Assembly (NCBI RefSeq): GCF_018861005.1
Contig: NZ_JAHKQL010000023.1
Location: 1 to 64,000, forward strand
Source of the DNA: Polaribacter vadi
Lineage (GTDB): Bacteria > Bacteroidota > Bacteroidia > Flavobacteriales > Flavobacteriaceae
DNA: 64,000 nt
Reading direction: 5' to 3'
Of this stretch, positions 26,904 through 35,931 are shown one piece after another. Under the pieces are notes generated by a model. The model did no database searches. It was not told the DNA's origin and worked only from the letters and a program-made list of their open reading frames with translations. Position numbers and translations under genes: made by a program. How positions within the stretch are numbered: position 1 is the stretch's first letter; each line of letters starts with the position of its first letter.

Positions 26904-29357
26904 CTAAACTAATTTCTTAGCATTTTTAACTTTTTGCTTTGTTAAGGCAATATCAATTACTTGTTTCATATCAGAGACATAATGAAAAGTTAATCCTTTT
27001 AAGTAACTTTCTTTAATTTCTAGAATATCTTTTCTGTTCTCTTCACAAAGAATAATTTCTTTAATATTTGCCCTTTTTGCAGCCAATATTTTTTCTTTAA
27101 TTCCGCCAACAGGCAACACTTTTCCACGTAAAGTAATTTCGCCAGTCATTGCTAATTTATTCTTAACCTTTCTTTGTGTATAAGAAGAAATTAAAGAAGT
27201 TAACATGGTAATACCTGCACTTGGCCCATCTTTAGGAGTTGCTCCTTCAGGTACATGAATATGTACATTGTATTTTTCTAAAACTTCTGGTTTAATACCA
27301 AACTCTTCTGCATTAGATTTTATGTATTGCAACGCAATTGTTGCAGATTCTTTCATTACAGTACCTAAATTACCAGTAATAGAAAGATTTCCTTTTCCTT
27401 TAGATAAAATAGATTCTATAAATAAAATATCTCCACCAACAGAAGTCCAAGCTAAGCCTGTAACAACACCAGCAACATCATTTGTTTCGTATTTATCTCT
27501 GTTTCTTGGTGTACCTAAAATTGCTTCAACTTTTTCTGATGATAAGTTAACCTCATATTCTTCTTCTAAAGCAATAGATTTAGCAGCAAAACGTACTACT
27601 TTAGCTACTTGCTTTTCTAAACCACGTACACCAGATTCGCGAGTATAACCTTCTACAATTTGTTCAATTTGTTTTTTACCTAATTTTAAGTCTTTAGAAG
27701 ACAAACCGTGTTCTTTTAATTGTTTAGGCAATAAATGTCTTTTGGCTATTTCTATTTTTTCTTCAATAGTATATCCTGTAACATTTATAATTTCCATTCT
27801 ATCTCGCAAAGCCCAAGGAATTTGTCCTAAGTTATTGGCTGTTGCAATAAAAAGTACTTTCGATAAATCGTAACCAACTTCTAAATAATTATCGTAAAAA
27901 GCTTCATTTTGTTCAGGATCTAATACTTCTAACATTGCAGAAGATGGATCTCCTTGATGACTTTGCCCTAACTTATCAATCTCATCCAAAACAAAAACTG
28001 GGTTTGATGTTCCTGCTTTTTTAAGATTCTGAATTAAACGTCCAGGCATTGCACCAATGTATGTTTTTCTGTGACCCCGAATTTCAGCTTCATCTCGTAA
28101 ACCACCTAAAGACATACGTACATATTTACGTCCTAAAGATTCTGCTACAGATTTCCCTAATGAGGTTTTACCAACTCCTGGAGGTCCATATAAACAGATA
28201 ATTGGCGACTTCATATCGTTTCTTAACTTTAAAACGGCCAAATGTTCTATAATTCTTTCTTTTACTTTTTCTAAGCCAAAATGATCTCTATCTAAAACTT
28301 TAGTAGCACGTTTTAAATCGAATTTATCTTCAGAGAAAATTCCCCAAGGCAATTCTAACATCAACTCTAAATAACTTCTTTGCACACCATATTCAGCAGC
28401 TTGTGGATTCATTCTCTTTAAACGCGCCAATTCTTTATCAAAAGTATCACCAACTTCTTTGGTCCACTTTTTAGTTTTGGCTTGCTTACGCATTTCTTCT
28501 AATTCTTGATCGTTAGAAACGCCTCCTAATTCTTCTTGAATAGTTTTTAATTGCTGATTTAAATAATACTCACGTTGTTGTTGATCTAAATCTTCTCGAG
28601 TTTTAGACTGAATATCATTACGCAATTGTAGTTTTTGAAGCTCTTTATTTAAGTTTTTTAACGTTAATAATGCACGTTCTTTTAGATTATCCTTTTCTAA
28701 AATCACTTGTTTTTGCATTACTGATAAATCCATATTTGAGGCAATGAAATTTACCAAAAACGAATTAGATTGAATGTTTTTTATGGCAAAAGAAGCTTCA
28801 CTTGGCAACATTGGGTTTTCTTTAATTACCTCTAATGCTTGCTCTTTAATAGAATCGATAATTGCATCAAATTCTTTAATATTTTCTATTTCCTTATTTT
28901 CTACAGCTTCTTTTACAGTTGCTTTTAAATAAGGCTCTGTTTGAATTAATTCGTCAATTTCAAAACGTTTTTTACCTTGAATTATAACAGTTATGTTACC
29001 ATCAGGCATTTTTAAAACACGTAAAATTTGCGCAACAACTCCTGTTGTATGAATATCTTTTAAAGTAGGTAATTCTTCTTCTTCATTACGTTGTGCAACA
29101 ACTCCAATTATTTTATCGCCTTTATTAGCATCTTTTATTAATTGAATCGATTTATCTCTACCTGCTGTAATTGGTATTACAACTCCAGGAAATAAAACAG
29201 TATTTCTTAAAGGCAATATTGGTAAAGTTTCTGGTACACTTTCTTTATTGATAATCTCCTCATCTTCAGCTGTCATTAAAGGGATTAACTCAGAATCTTC
29301 ACTCATAATATCTTGAAAAGACAAACTGTCTAACTTTATAATTTTTGATTTGCTCAT
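26904..29357 (-). CDS. lon: ATP-dependent protease Lon
   Basis: Degrades misfolded and regulatory proteins in the cytoplasm. The 817 residues follow the LonA plan: N-terminal substrate domain (about 45-240, opening [19 protein letters not shown]), a coiled helical region, an AAA+ domain with Walker [14 protein letters not shown], and a C-terminal serine-lysine protease domain with catalytic serine in [11 protein letters not shown] and the lysine in the [14 protein letters not shown] block. It has its own leader with a TGTCATTCTGACA palindrome 13 bases before the ATG. Lon is usually a heat-shock gene, which would fit that site. Confidence 0.98.
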   Translation of the reverse strand: MSKSKIIKLDSLSFQDIMSEDSELIPLMTAEDEEIINKESVPETLPILPLRNTVLFPGVVIPITAGRDKSIQLIKDANKGDKIIGVVAQRNEEEELPTLKDIHTTGVVAQILRVLKMPDGNITVIIQGKKRFEIDELIQTEPYLKATVKEAVENKEIENIKEFDAIIDSIKEQALEVIKENPMLPSEASFAIKNIQSNSFLVNFIASNMDLSVMQKQVILEKDNLKERALLTLKNLNKELQKLQLRNDIQSKTREDLDQQQREYYLNQQLKTIQEELGGVSNDQELEEMRKQAKTKKWTKEVGDTFDKELARLKRMNPQAAEYGVQRSYLELMLELPWGIFSEDKFDLKRATKVLDRDHFGLEKVKERIIEHLAVLKLRNDMKSPIICLYGPPGVGKTSLGKSVAESLGRKYVRMSLGGLRDEAEIRGHRKTYIGAMPGRLIQNLKKAGTSNPVFVLDEIDKLGQSHQGDPSSAMLEVLDPEQNEAFYDNYLEVGYDLSKVLFIATANNLGQIPWALRDRMEIINVTGYTIEEKIEIAKRHLLPKQLKEHGLSSKDLKLGKKQIEQIVEGYTRESGVRGLEKQVAKVVRFAAKSIALEEEYEVNLSSEKVEAILGTPRNRDKYETNDVAGVVTGLAWTSVGGDILFIESILSKGKGNLSITGNLGTVMKESATIALQYIKSNAEEFGIKPEVLEKYNVHIHVPEGATPKDGPSAGITMLTSLISSYTQRKVKNKLAMTGEITLRGKVLPVGGIKEKILAAKRANIKEIILCEENRKDILEIKESYLKGLTFHYVSDMKQVIDIALTKQKVKNAKKLV

Positions 29358-29369
29358 ATGCTATATATC

Positions 29370-29382
29370 TGTCATTCTGACA
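29370..29382. promoter_or_regulatory. Palindrome at the start of lon
   Basis: TGTCATTCTGACA has five-base arms around three bases. It lies 12 bases ahead of the lon start codon, over the ribosome-binding region, so it could act as a repressor operator or an mRNA structure. The binding factor is unknown. Confidence 0.4.
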
Positions 29383-29535
29383 TTGATTAAAATATAAATC
29401 GAAAATCAACATCTTTCTTGTAAAATTAAAATACTGATAATCAAAAATATAAAATAATATTATTGATTACCATAATTACTAAAAACAATTGTTGTGCCAA
29501 TTAATATAAATTTAAATTACTTCATTAATTTTCAT

Positions 29536-29543
29536 CATTTTTG
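29536..29543 (+). promoter_or_regulatory. Probable -7 box of the DUF4380 gene
   Basis: CATTTTTG differs from TAnnTTTG only in its first base and ends 12 bases before the ATG at 29556. Confidence 0.35.
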
Positions 29544-29555
29544 TAAAAAAAATAA

Positions 29556-30503
29556 ATGTCTAATATTACAATAAAGACTATTAAGTATAAAGGCTGGAAA
29601 AATGCAATTGAAATAACAAATTTAACAATAAAGCTAATTGTAGTGCCAGAAGTTGGTAGAATATTACATTTTAGTTTTATAAATTCTGATAATATTTTTT
29701 ATGAAAATAAAAAGTTAGAAGGTTTAGAATTTATAAAAGGTAACTATTATATAAAAAAAGGTATAAAACAAGCTCCTAATATTGGTGGCAATAGAGTTTT
29801 ACCCTGTTCTGAAGATTATTTTCATTTAATTACAGGTTCTAGGCATATACCAGATCCGTTTATAAATGCAAGTGAATATAAAGTTACCTTTTTAAAAAAT
29901 GGTATTCTTCTTAAAAGTCCTGTTAGTAATTTACTTGGCATACAAATCAAAAGAAAAATTACTATTAATGATTTAGGTACTAACGTAAATATAGTACAGG
30001 AATTAATTAAAATAAAACCCGCAAAAAATATTGAATTAGAAAAAATACCGCTTACAATTTGGAGTTTATCAAAAATTAAAACTTCAAATATTAGTTATGC
30101 AAAATTAGCAGAAAACAGTATTTTTAAAAATGGATATACAATTTCTAAATGGCCAGATGCCAAGAATTATGCAGAAGAAAATGCATCCGTAAAAAACAAT
30201 CTTTTAGCATTAAAATCTTCTGATGAGTTTCCTCAAAAAATTGGTACGGATTCAAGAAATTGGGTAGCAGGTTATTCAAACAATACTTTGTTTGTAGAAA
30301 AATTTATCTATGATAAACAAGAAACATATCCTGATAATGGAACTTCAGTAACCATTTTTGGTAATCATTTATTTACAGAATTAGAATGTTTAAGCCCTGA
30401 AAAGAAATTAAAAATTAATGAAACAATACGTTATGATTTAAGTTGGCAATTAGTTAATCTAAGCAACCACCAAGAAGCAGAACAACTCCTTAACAAATTG
30501 TAA
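29556..30503 (+). CDS. DUF4380-like, mutarotase-fold protein
   Basis: A 315-residue cytoplasmic protein with no signal peptide. The pattern VVPEVGRILHFSFINSDNIF (about 30-49), the GGNRVLPCSED block near 76-86, and the late YDKQETYPDNGTSVTIFGN and FTELECLSPEK segments match the DUF4380 family, which has a galactose-mutarotase-like beta-sandwich that usually binds a carbohydrate. The substrate is unknown. It stands alone between lon (divergent) and the sigma-factor operon. Confidence 0.65.
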   Translation: MSNITIKTIKYKGWKNAIEITNLTIKLIVVPEVGRILHFSFINSDNIFYENKKLEGLEFIKGNYYIKKGIKQAPNIGGNRVLPCSEDYFHLITGSRHIPDPFINASEYKVTFLKNGILLKSPVSNLLGIQIKRKITINDLGTNVNIVQELIKIKPAKNIELEKIPLTIWSLSKIKTSNISYAKLAENSIFKNGYTISKWPDAKNYAEENASVKNNLLALKSSDEFPQKIGTDSRNWVAGYSNNTLFVEKFIYDKQETYPDNGTSVTIFGNHLFTELECLSPEKKLKINETIRYDLSWQLVNLSNHQEAEQLLNKL

Positions 30504-30571
30504 ATCAAAAAAGTATAATATATATTTAAAAAAAAAAATTTTATTTTCACAAAACTGTCACAACTCAAAAA

Positions 30572-30579
30572 TAGTTTTG
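30572..30579 (+). promoter_or_regulatory. -7 box of the ECF sigma operon
   Basis: TAGTTTTG followed by TC matches the Bacteroidetes -7 consensus. It ends 22 bases before the TTG start codon at 30602. Confidence 0.6.
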
Positions 30580-30601
30580 TCTTTAGTATAGAAGTTTTTA
30601 A

Positions 30602-31168
30602 TTGGAAGCTAATCAACCACATATAACCAACCTTTTAGAACGCTGTAAATCGTCTGATAAAAACGCGCAACTGAAAATTTACAATGCTTATTACAAAGCA
30701 ATGTATAACTCAGCCCACCGAATTTTAAAAGACAGTTACGAAGCTGAAGATATTATGCAAGAAGCATTTTTAACAGCGTTTACAAAGCTAAATTCCTACA
30801 AAGGGGAAGTTGCTTTTGGTGCTTGGTTAAAACGAATTGTTATCAATAAAAGTTTAACACAACTTAAGAAAAACAATCGTTATGAAGAAGTAAAACTAGA
30901 GGTTGTACCTAATGATGAAATTGAAGATGAAGTAATAAATTACACAGGTTTAAATCCTAAATTGGTTTTAAACACTTTACAAGGATTAAAAGATAATTAT
31001 AGAGTTGTGCTCACTCTTAATTTAATAGAAGGTTTTGATTATGAGGAAATTGCACAAATATTAAATTACACAAATGAAAATGTGAGAACCACAGTTTCTA
31101 GAGCAAAGAAAAAATTAAAGCAAGTTATACTTGCCCAAAATATACAAGCACAAGCTTATGGAAGATAA
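30602..31168 (+). CDS. ECF-type RNA polymerase sigma factor
   Basis: A 188-residue sigma-70 family protein with region 2 (about 25-90, including YEAEDIMQEAFLTAFTKLNSY, which contacts the -10 element) and region 4 (about 120-180, with GFDYEEIAQILNYTNENVRTTVSRAKKKL as the helix-turn-helix). The start is TTG at 30602; the next ATG is inside region 2. Its end overlaps the next gene by 11 bases. It probably controls its own operon of surface proteins, as is common in Bacteroidetes. Confidence 0.92.
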   Translation: MEANQPHITNLLERCKSSDKNAQLKIYNAYYKAMYNSAHRILKDSYEAEDIMQEAFLTAFTKLNSYKGEVAFGAWLKRIVINKSLTQLKKNNRYEEVKLEVVPNDEIEDEVINYTGLNPKLVLNTLQGLKDNYRVVLTLNLIEGFDYEEIAQILNYTNENVRTTVSRAKKKLKQVILAQNIQAQAYGR

Positions 31169-31682
31169 ATTACATAACTTTTTTTCTGAAAATGGTTTCG
31201 ATTTTCAAGAACCACACTCAGGCCATTTAGAGCGTTTTGAACGTAAACTAAATTCACCTAAGAAAGTAAACCGTACTTCTTGGAAATGGCTTTCTGTAGC
31301 AGCATCTGTAGTTTTAGTTCTTGGCTTTTGGTTAGGTAGCACTCATCAAAAAAGAATGATAGATTTAGCAGACGTTTCTCCTAAATTAGAAGAAGTACAA
31401 GACTATTTTGTAACGACTATTAATCAAGAATTAAAAACGGTAGAAAAAAACAGAAGTTTAGAAACAGAATCTATAATAGAAGAAGCTTTAGATCATTTAG
31501 AAGAATTAGAAGATAATTACAGACTTTTTATTTTAGAACTAAATGCTGATGTTAATAAAACAACAATCATCAATTCTATGATTAGAAACTATCAACAACG
31601 TTTAGAAATTTTAGAAAATGTATTGCAACAAATTGAACAGATTAAGAATCCAAACCTTTTAAATGATGAAATCTATATATAA
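31158..31682 (+). CDS. Membrane-anchored anti-sigma-like protein
   Basis: A 174-residue protein with a cytoplasmic N-terminal segment (1-38), one membrane helix (about 40-59, WLSVAASVVLVLGFWLG), and a periplasmic coiled-coil region (about 70-165). The position directly after an ECF sigma gene, with an 11-base overlap, and the topology fit an anti-sigma factor. The zinc-binding HxxxCxxC motif of many anti-sigma factors is absent. I chose ATG at 31158 over one at 31131, because it matches the sigma overlap and gives a conventional start. It overlaps the next gene by 20 bases. Confidence 0.7.
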   Translation: MEDKLHNFFSENGFDFQEPHSGHLERFERKLNSPKKVNRTSWKWLSVAASVVLVLGFWLGSTHQKRMIDLADVSPKLEEVQDYFVTTINQELKTVEKNRSLETESIIEEALDHLEELEDNYRLFILELNADVNKTTIINSMIRNYQQRLEILENVLQQIEQIKNPNLLNDEIYI

Positions 31683-32751
31683 AATTACATTCCTATTTTT
31701 ACTTTTTCCACTCATAGCATTCGCAAATAGTGATGGTAAAAAACAAGAAAAAAGTAAAGTTATTACTAAAGAATACAAAGTAAATGCTAATGCTAAAGTA
31801 GCTATTAACAACAGGTATGGAAATTTAGACATAACCACTTGGGATAAAAACCAGGTAGAAATTGAAGTTACCATTACTGTAAAAGGTGATAACTTAGAAA
31901 GTTTAGAGGATAAGCTAGCTAGTATTGATGTAGAATTTGAAACGTCTTCTAATTTTATATCAGCAAAAACAATTTTTGAAAAACAGCAAAAAAATGGTTG
32001 GTCTTTCTGGAAAAAAAGTAATAATGTTAGCTATAAAATAAATTACAAAGTAAAAATGCCAAAAACTAATACTGTTGATTTAGACAATGATTATGGTAGT
32101 ATTTTTTTAGGTGATTTGTCTGGTAAAGCAAATATAAATTGCGATTATGGTAAAATTATTGTTGGTGAACTATCTGCAAGTAATAACAATATTAATCTAG
32201 ACTACTGCTCTTCATCTACCATAAGTTACATGAAAAGTGGAAATGTAAATGTTGATTATTCTAAAATTACTATTGATGAAGCTGAAGATTTAAAAGTAAA
32301 TGAAGATTACTCTACTATTAAATTTGGTAAAGTTAAAGACATCAATTTTAACGCAGATTATGGTTCTGTAACTATTGATGAAGCTGTAAATGTAGATGGT
32401 AACTCAGATTATGCAAGTATGCGAATTGGTACTATTTATAAAAATTTAACCATAGAAACTGATTATGGAAGTGTTTCTGTAAAAAGATTGGCAAAAGGTT
32501 TTGAAAGTGTAGAAATTGACGGACAATATGCAGGTATTAAAATTGGTGTAGATGAAGATGCTGTTTTCGATTTTGTACTAGACTTACAATATGCTGGTTT
32601 TAAATATGATGATGACCAAATTGAGTTTTACAAGAAAATATCTAAATCAACAAAAAAATATTACGAAGGTAAATTTGGTAAAGGAAATTCTGATGCTAGA
32701 ATAAAAATAAGATCTCAATATGGTGGTGTATCCATCAAAGAAAACTATTAA
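31663..32751 (+). CDS. Exported DUF4097-type repeat protein
   Basis: A 362-residue exported protein (signal 1-20, ending AFA). From about residue 40 it carries roughly a dozen degenerate repeats of about 20 residues built on [N/D]-x-D-Y-[GS]-S-[IV], for example NDYGSIFLG, CDYGKIIVG, VDYSKITID, ADYGSVTID, SDYASMRIG and TDYGSVSVK. Such repeats would form a right-handed beta-helix as in DUF4097 putative adhesins. A charged 30-residue stretch interrupts them near 95-125. It is the third gene of the sigma operon and probably acts at the cell surface. Confidence 0.8.
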   Translation: MMKSIYKITFLFLLFPLIAFANSDGKKQEKSKVITKEYKVNANAKVAINNRYGNLDITTWDKNQVEIEVTITVKGDNLESLEDKLASIDVEFETSSNFISAKTIFEKQQKNGWSFWKKSNNVSYKINYKVKMPKTNTVDLDNDYGSIFLGDLSGKANINCDYGKIIVGELSASNNNINLDYCSSSTISYMKSGNVNVDYSKITIDEAEDLKVNEDYSTIKFGKVKDINFNADYGSVTIDEAVNVDGNSDYASMRIGTIYKNLTIETDYGSVSVKRLAKGFESVEIDGQYAGIKIGVDEDAVFDFVLDLQYAGFKYDDDQIEFYKKISKSTKKYYEGKFGKGNSDARIKIRSQYGGVSIKENY

Positions 32752-32776
32752 TCAAATCAATTTAAAAAATAAAATT

Positions 32777-33511
32777 ATGCTTAAAAAAATTACTTTATTA
32801 CTATTTACAATTACTTTAAGTTTATCTACCAATGCACAAAGTTGGTGGGGGAGTAATAAAAAAATAAAAGGAAATGGAAATGTTGTTACTGTAAATAGAA
32901 CAACTTCAGATTACGATGGAATTTCAGTTGGCGGTTCTTTTGATGTTATTCTTGTAGAAGGTAAAGAAGGAAACATAAAAATTGAAGGTGAAGAAAATAT
33001 TATCCCTTATGTAGAAACAGAAGTAAGTGGAAATACACTTAAAATTAAATATGAAAAAAACATTAATATTAATACTACAAAAAGACTTACTGTAACCGTA
33101 ACTTATAGAGATATAGATAAAGTTTCTTTAGGTGGTTCTGGTAATATTTCTAACGAAGGCACTATAAAAGCTAGCGATTTAAAAACTTCTTTAGGTGGAT
33201 CAGGAAACATTACTTTAAAAATAGATGCTGATGAAGTTAGTGCAAACATTGGTGGTTCTGGAAACATTAAATTAGAAGGAATTTCTAATGAATTAAGTTG
33301 CTCAATTGCAGGTTCTGGAAGTATAAAGGCTTATGAATTAAGTACAGATACTTTAAATGCAACAATTGCAGGTTCTGGTTCTATAAGAACTACAGTAAAA
33401 ACCAAAATTAAAGCAAAAGTAGTAGGTTCTGGAAGCATTTATTACAAAGGAAATCCTAAATATGTAGATTCTAAATCTGTAGGTTCTGGTGATGTAATTG
33501 ATAGAAATTAA
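32777..33511 (+). CDS. Exported GIN-domain (DUF2807) protein
   Basis: A 244-residue exported protein (signal 1-19, ending TNAQ). It contains the head GIN domain, a beta-helix made of short repeats: GGSGNIS, GGSGNITL, GGSGNIKL, AGSGSIKA, AGSGSIRT and GSGSIYY follow one another about every 20 residues from 118 onward. The function is unknown; the family is common at the Bacteroidetes cell surface. I chose ATG at 32777 because an ATG at 32720 lies inside the previous gene and would hide the signal peptide. It closes the sigma operon, and a terminator follows at 33534-33575. Confidence 0.85.
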   Translation: MLKKITLLLFTITLSLSTNAQSWWGSNKKIKGNGNVVTVNRTTSDYDGISVGGSFDVILVEGKEGNIKIEGEENIIPYVETEVSGNTLKIKYEKNININTTKRLTVTVTYRDIDKVSLGGSGNISNEGTIKASDLKTSLGGSGNITLKIDADEVSANIGGSGNIKLEGISNELSCSIAGSGSIKAYELSTDTLNATIAGSGSIRTTVKTKIKAKVVGSGSIYYKGNPKYVDSKSVGSGDVIDRN

Positions 33512-33533
33512 AGAGAAATATCATTTTAATAAT

Positions 33534-33575
33534 AAAAAAGACCTAAAAATGAAAATTCATTTTTGGGTCTTTTTT
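33534..33575. terminator. Bidirectional terminator
   Basis: AAAAAAGACCTAAAAATGAA pairs with TTCATTTTTGGGTCTTTTTT with one mismatch around a short loop. It lies between the convergent GIN-domain and GlmU-like genes. Confidence 0.8.
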
Positions 33576-33607
33576 ATTTTATAACTTTAAAAATCAGTTA
33601 CTAATTT

Positions 33608-34783
33608 TTAATAGTTTCTGTATTGTTGCGTTTCTTCAAAAACATGTTGTAAAATTCGTTTTTCTACATCATCAAAAACTAAATTTCTACGTTGCATAAC
33701 TACAGTAGCTACTTCGTAAACTTTATTAGTTTTATATTCTGTAAATCCAGATGCACCTCCCCAACTAAAAGATGGTACAAAATTTCTTGGAAAACCACTT
33801 CCATAAATATTAGCAGAAACACCAACTACAGTTCCTGTATTAAACATTGTATTTATACCACATTTAGAATGATCTCCCATCATTAAACCACAAAATTGCA
33901 ATCCGGTTTTTGCAAATCTACCAGTTTCATAATCCCATAATTTCACCTCAGCATAATTATTCTTAAGGTTAGAGTTGTTAGTATCTGCACCTAAATTACA
34001 CCATTCTCCTAAAACTGAGTTTCCTAAAAAGCCATCATGTGCTTTACTAGAATAGCCCATTAAAACTGAGTTATTAACCTCACCTCCTACTTTACAATAT
34101 GGTCCTAATGTGGTAGCTCCGTAAATTTTAGCACCCAATTTTAAAACGGAATGGTCACACATTGCCAAAGCACCTCTCACAACACAACCTTCCATTATTT
34201 CTGCATCTTTACCAATATAAATTGGTCCATTAGAAGCATTTAAAATAGCAAAAGATATTTTAGCTCCTTCTTCTATAAAAATATTTTCTTTGTTTACACA
34301 TTGTACAGTATCAGGAATTGGTTGAGACGTTCTGCCTTCTGTAATCAAATCGAAATCTTCTTGAATGGCTTTGTTGTTTAATGAAAAAATATCCCAAGTA
34401 TTTTTTATTTGAATAATATCTTCATCAAATTCAATTGCAGTGTATTCTTCGAAATTTACTTCTTCTTGTGTATCCGAAGTAAAAAAAGCAATTACATCAT
34501 CACCTTTAAAAATAGCTTCATTTTCTGATAAATTTTTAACTTTTTCTACCAAACTATTTGTTGGGCAAAAAGAGGCATTTATTAAAATATTCTCTGCCAT
34601 TTCTACCATAGGATATTTCTCTTCTAAATACTCTTCTGTAACTGTAGTTGTAGTTAAGCTTAAATATTTTTCCCATTTTTCTCTAATGGATAAAATTCCT
34701 ACTCTTAAGTCTGCAACTGGTTTTGTGTATGTAAATGGTAAAAGGGATTTTCTAACATCTCCATCAAATAAAATATAATTCAT
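33608..34783 (-). CDS. GlmU-like sugar nucleotidyltransferase with left-handed beta-helix
   Basis: A 391-residue protein. It opens MNYILFDGDVRKSLLPFTYTKP, typical of the Bacteroidetes GlmU-like family, and has a C-terminal hexapeptide-repeat region (about 165-350) with the acyltransferase-type left-handed helix. The standard GlmU loop motif LAAGxGTRM is absent, so pyrophosphorylase activity is uncertain. It probably handles a sugar phosphate. An in-frame start at 34855 exists, but the extra residues would be coded within the terminator hairpin of the upstream gene, so 34783 is preferred. Confidence 0.78.
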   Translation of the reverse strand: MNYILFDGDVRKSLLPFTYTKPVADLRVGILSIREKWEKYLSLTTTTVTEEYLEEKYPMVEMAENILINASFCPTNSLVEKVKNLSENEAIFKGDDVIAFFTSDTQEEVNFEEYTAIEFDEDIIQIKNTWDIFSLNNKAIQEDFDLITEGRTSQPIPDTVQCVNKENIFIEEGAKISFAILNASNGPIYIGKDAEIMEGCVVRGALAMCDHSVLKLGAKIYGATTLGPYCKVGGEVNNSVLMGYSSKAHDGFLGNSVLGEWCNLGADTNNSNLKNNYAEVKLWDYETGRFAKTGLQFCGLMMGDHSKCGINTMFNTGTVVGVSANIYGSGFPRNFVPSFSWGGASGFTEYKTNKVYEVATVVMQRRNLVFDDVEKRILQHVFEETQQYRNY

Positions 34784-34825
34784 TTCTTGGGTTTTATAGA
34801 TAAACGAATTTAGTTTTTTTAAAGC

Positions 34826-34863
34826 ACAAAAAAAAACCGATTGCAATAAATACAACCGGTTTT
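34826..34863 (-). terminator. Terminator after the secreted haem protein gene
   Basis: On the minus strand GAAAACCGGTTG pairs with CAATCGGTTTT around a nine-base loop and runs into a T tract of about ten. It ends 22 bases past the stop codon at 34886. Confidence 0.8.
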
Positions 34864-34885
34864 CATCATTTGAACTGAAAAGATT

Positions 34886-35665
34886 TTACTTTTTTATAAA
34901 TTTCTGACTTCCAATTTTATCATCAGAAACCACTTTTAAGATATAAACACCTTTTGATAAATCACTTACGTTAATTTTACTATTTAATTCAGTAACATTA
35001 TGTGTTAAAACTAATTTACCTATATAATTATAAAATTGAACAGATGCTTTACTTGAACCAGAAGGTAATTGAATCGTTACATTTTCTACAGCAGGGTTTG
35101 GATATAAATCAAAGTTTAAACGTTGTGCTTCTTTTATACTTAATGAAGGCGAAGATGTACTTGCTGTTACTACTTGATCTCCCCCATCAAAAGCACTTCC
35201 ATTTCCATTAGCTGCATTTACAGCAGTGTAAAATGTTACATTACCTAAATCTGTAGAAGGTGATCTCCAGGTAAAAGACCAATCTCCAGAATTTGATGGA
35301 AAAGTGTGTGTTACTGCTTTATTACTATTTACAGTTCTACTGCCAGAACCTGCAGTAAAAGTACCAATTTTTGCATTCGAATTACTTTCAGCTGTAAGTT
35401 GAAAACCATGAGCAGAAGAATTAGAAGTTGTGTTTACATTTATTGTATAATCTGTATCTAACAAATAACCAGTAACAGGAATATTAGACGTTATTATAGC
35501 AGATGCATTAAAATTACCTCCACTATGACATGCAGCACAAGTTGCACCTCCATCTCCTGGAGAGCCAGATCTAGCATCTGTTCTACCTCCAGAACTAGAC
35601 ATTAATAAAAAAGCTGAAACTGGTATTAGTAATAAAAAAAGTTTAAAAATGTAGTGTTTTTTCAT
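34886..35665 (-). CDS. T9SS-secreted haem-c protein with choice-of-anchor V-like domain
   Basis: A 259-residue exported protein. After the signal peptide (about 1-22) comes a segment GSPGDGGATCAACHSGG with one haem-c motif CAACH (43-47), then a Reeler-like/choice-of-anchor V domain (about 50-165), then a C-terminal type IX secretion sorting domain (about 180-259: LYPNPAVENVTIQLP, GVYILKV, QKFIKK). Together these indicate an extracellular or cell-surface protein carrying a haem. Its role is unknown. A terminator lies just downstream. Confidence 0.82.
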   Translation of the reverse strand: MKKHYIFKLFLLLIPVSAFLLMSSSGGRTDARSGSPGDGGATCAACHSGGNFNASAIITSNIPVTGYLLDTDYTINVNTTSNSSAHGFQLTAESNSNAKIGTFTAGSGSRTVNSNKAVTHTFPSNSGDWSFTWRSPSTDLGNVTFYTAVNAANGNGSAFDGGDQVVTASTSSPSLSIKEAQRLNFDLYPNPAVENVTIQLPSGSSKASVQFYNYIGKLVLTHNVTELNSKINVSDLSKGVYILKVVSDDKIGSQKFIKK

Positions 35666-35828
35666 TTGTTTTGAATTTAGTTGATTATACTTTTATCGTT
35701 AATTTTAAAACATTTACTAGAAAACAGATTATTGTTAAATAATTAATTCTATTTTCTAAATAACACTGTAAATAAAGCAATTAGACAAATAAAAACAAAC
35801 AAATAGTAGTTAAGAGGGAAAAAACAAC

Positions 35829-35873
35829 CTCTAAAAAGGAATATTATTACTTAAAAATATCCTCTTTTTAGAG
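35829..35873. other. Stem-loop between divergent genes
   Basis: CTCTAAAAAGG (35829-35839) pairs with the CC...TTTTTAGAG arm at 35861-35873 across a small bulge, and the next bases (ATATT/AATAT) extend the stem. The genes on both sides start away from it, so it cannot be their terminator. It could be an operator region or part of an unlisted small RNA. Confidence 0.45.
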
Positions 35874-35904
35874 ATATCTAAAAAATACCAAAAAAAAAGA
35901 ATTG

Positions 35905-35912
35905 TATTTTTG
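35905..35912 (+). promoter_or_regulatory. -7 box of the thioesterase/NUDIX pair
   Basis: TATTTTTG followed by A, ending 19 bases before the ATG at 35932, matches the Bacteroidetes -7 consensus. Confidence 0.55.
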
Positions 35913-35931
35913 AAACATAACTTTTAGCAAT

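Noticed and set aside
34784..34855. Longer GlmU-like protein starting at 34855
   Set aside because: The extra codons run through the terminator hairpin of the upstream gene, and the family begins at MNYILFDGD.
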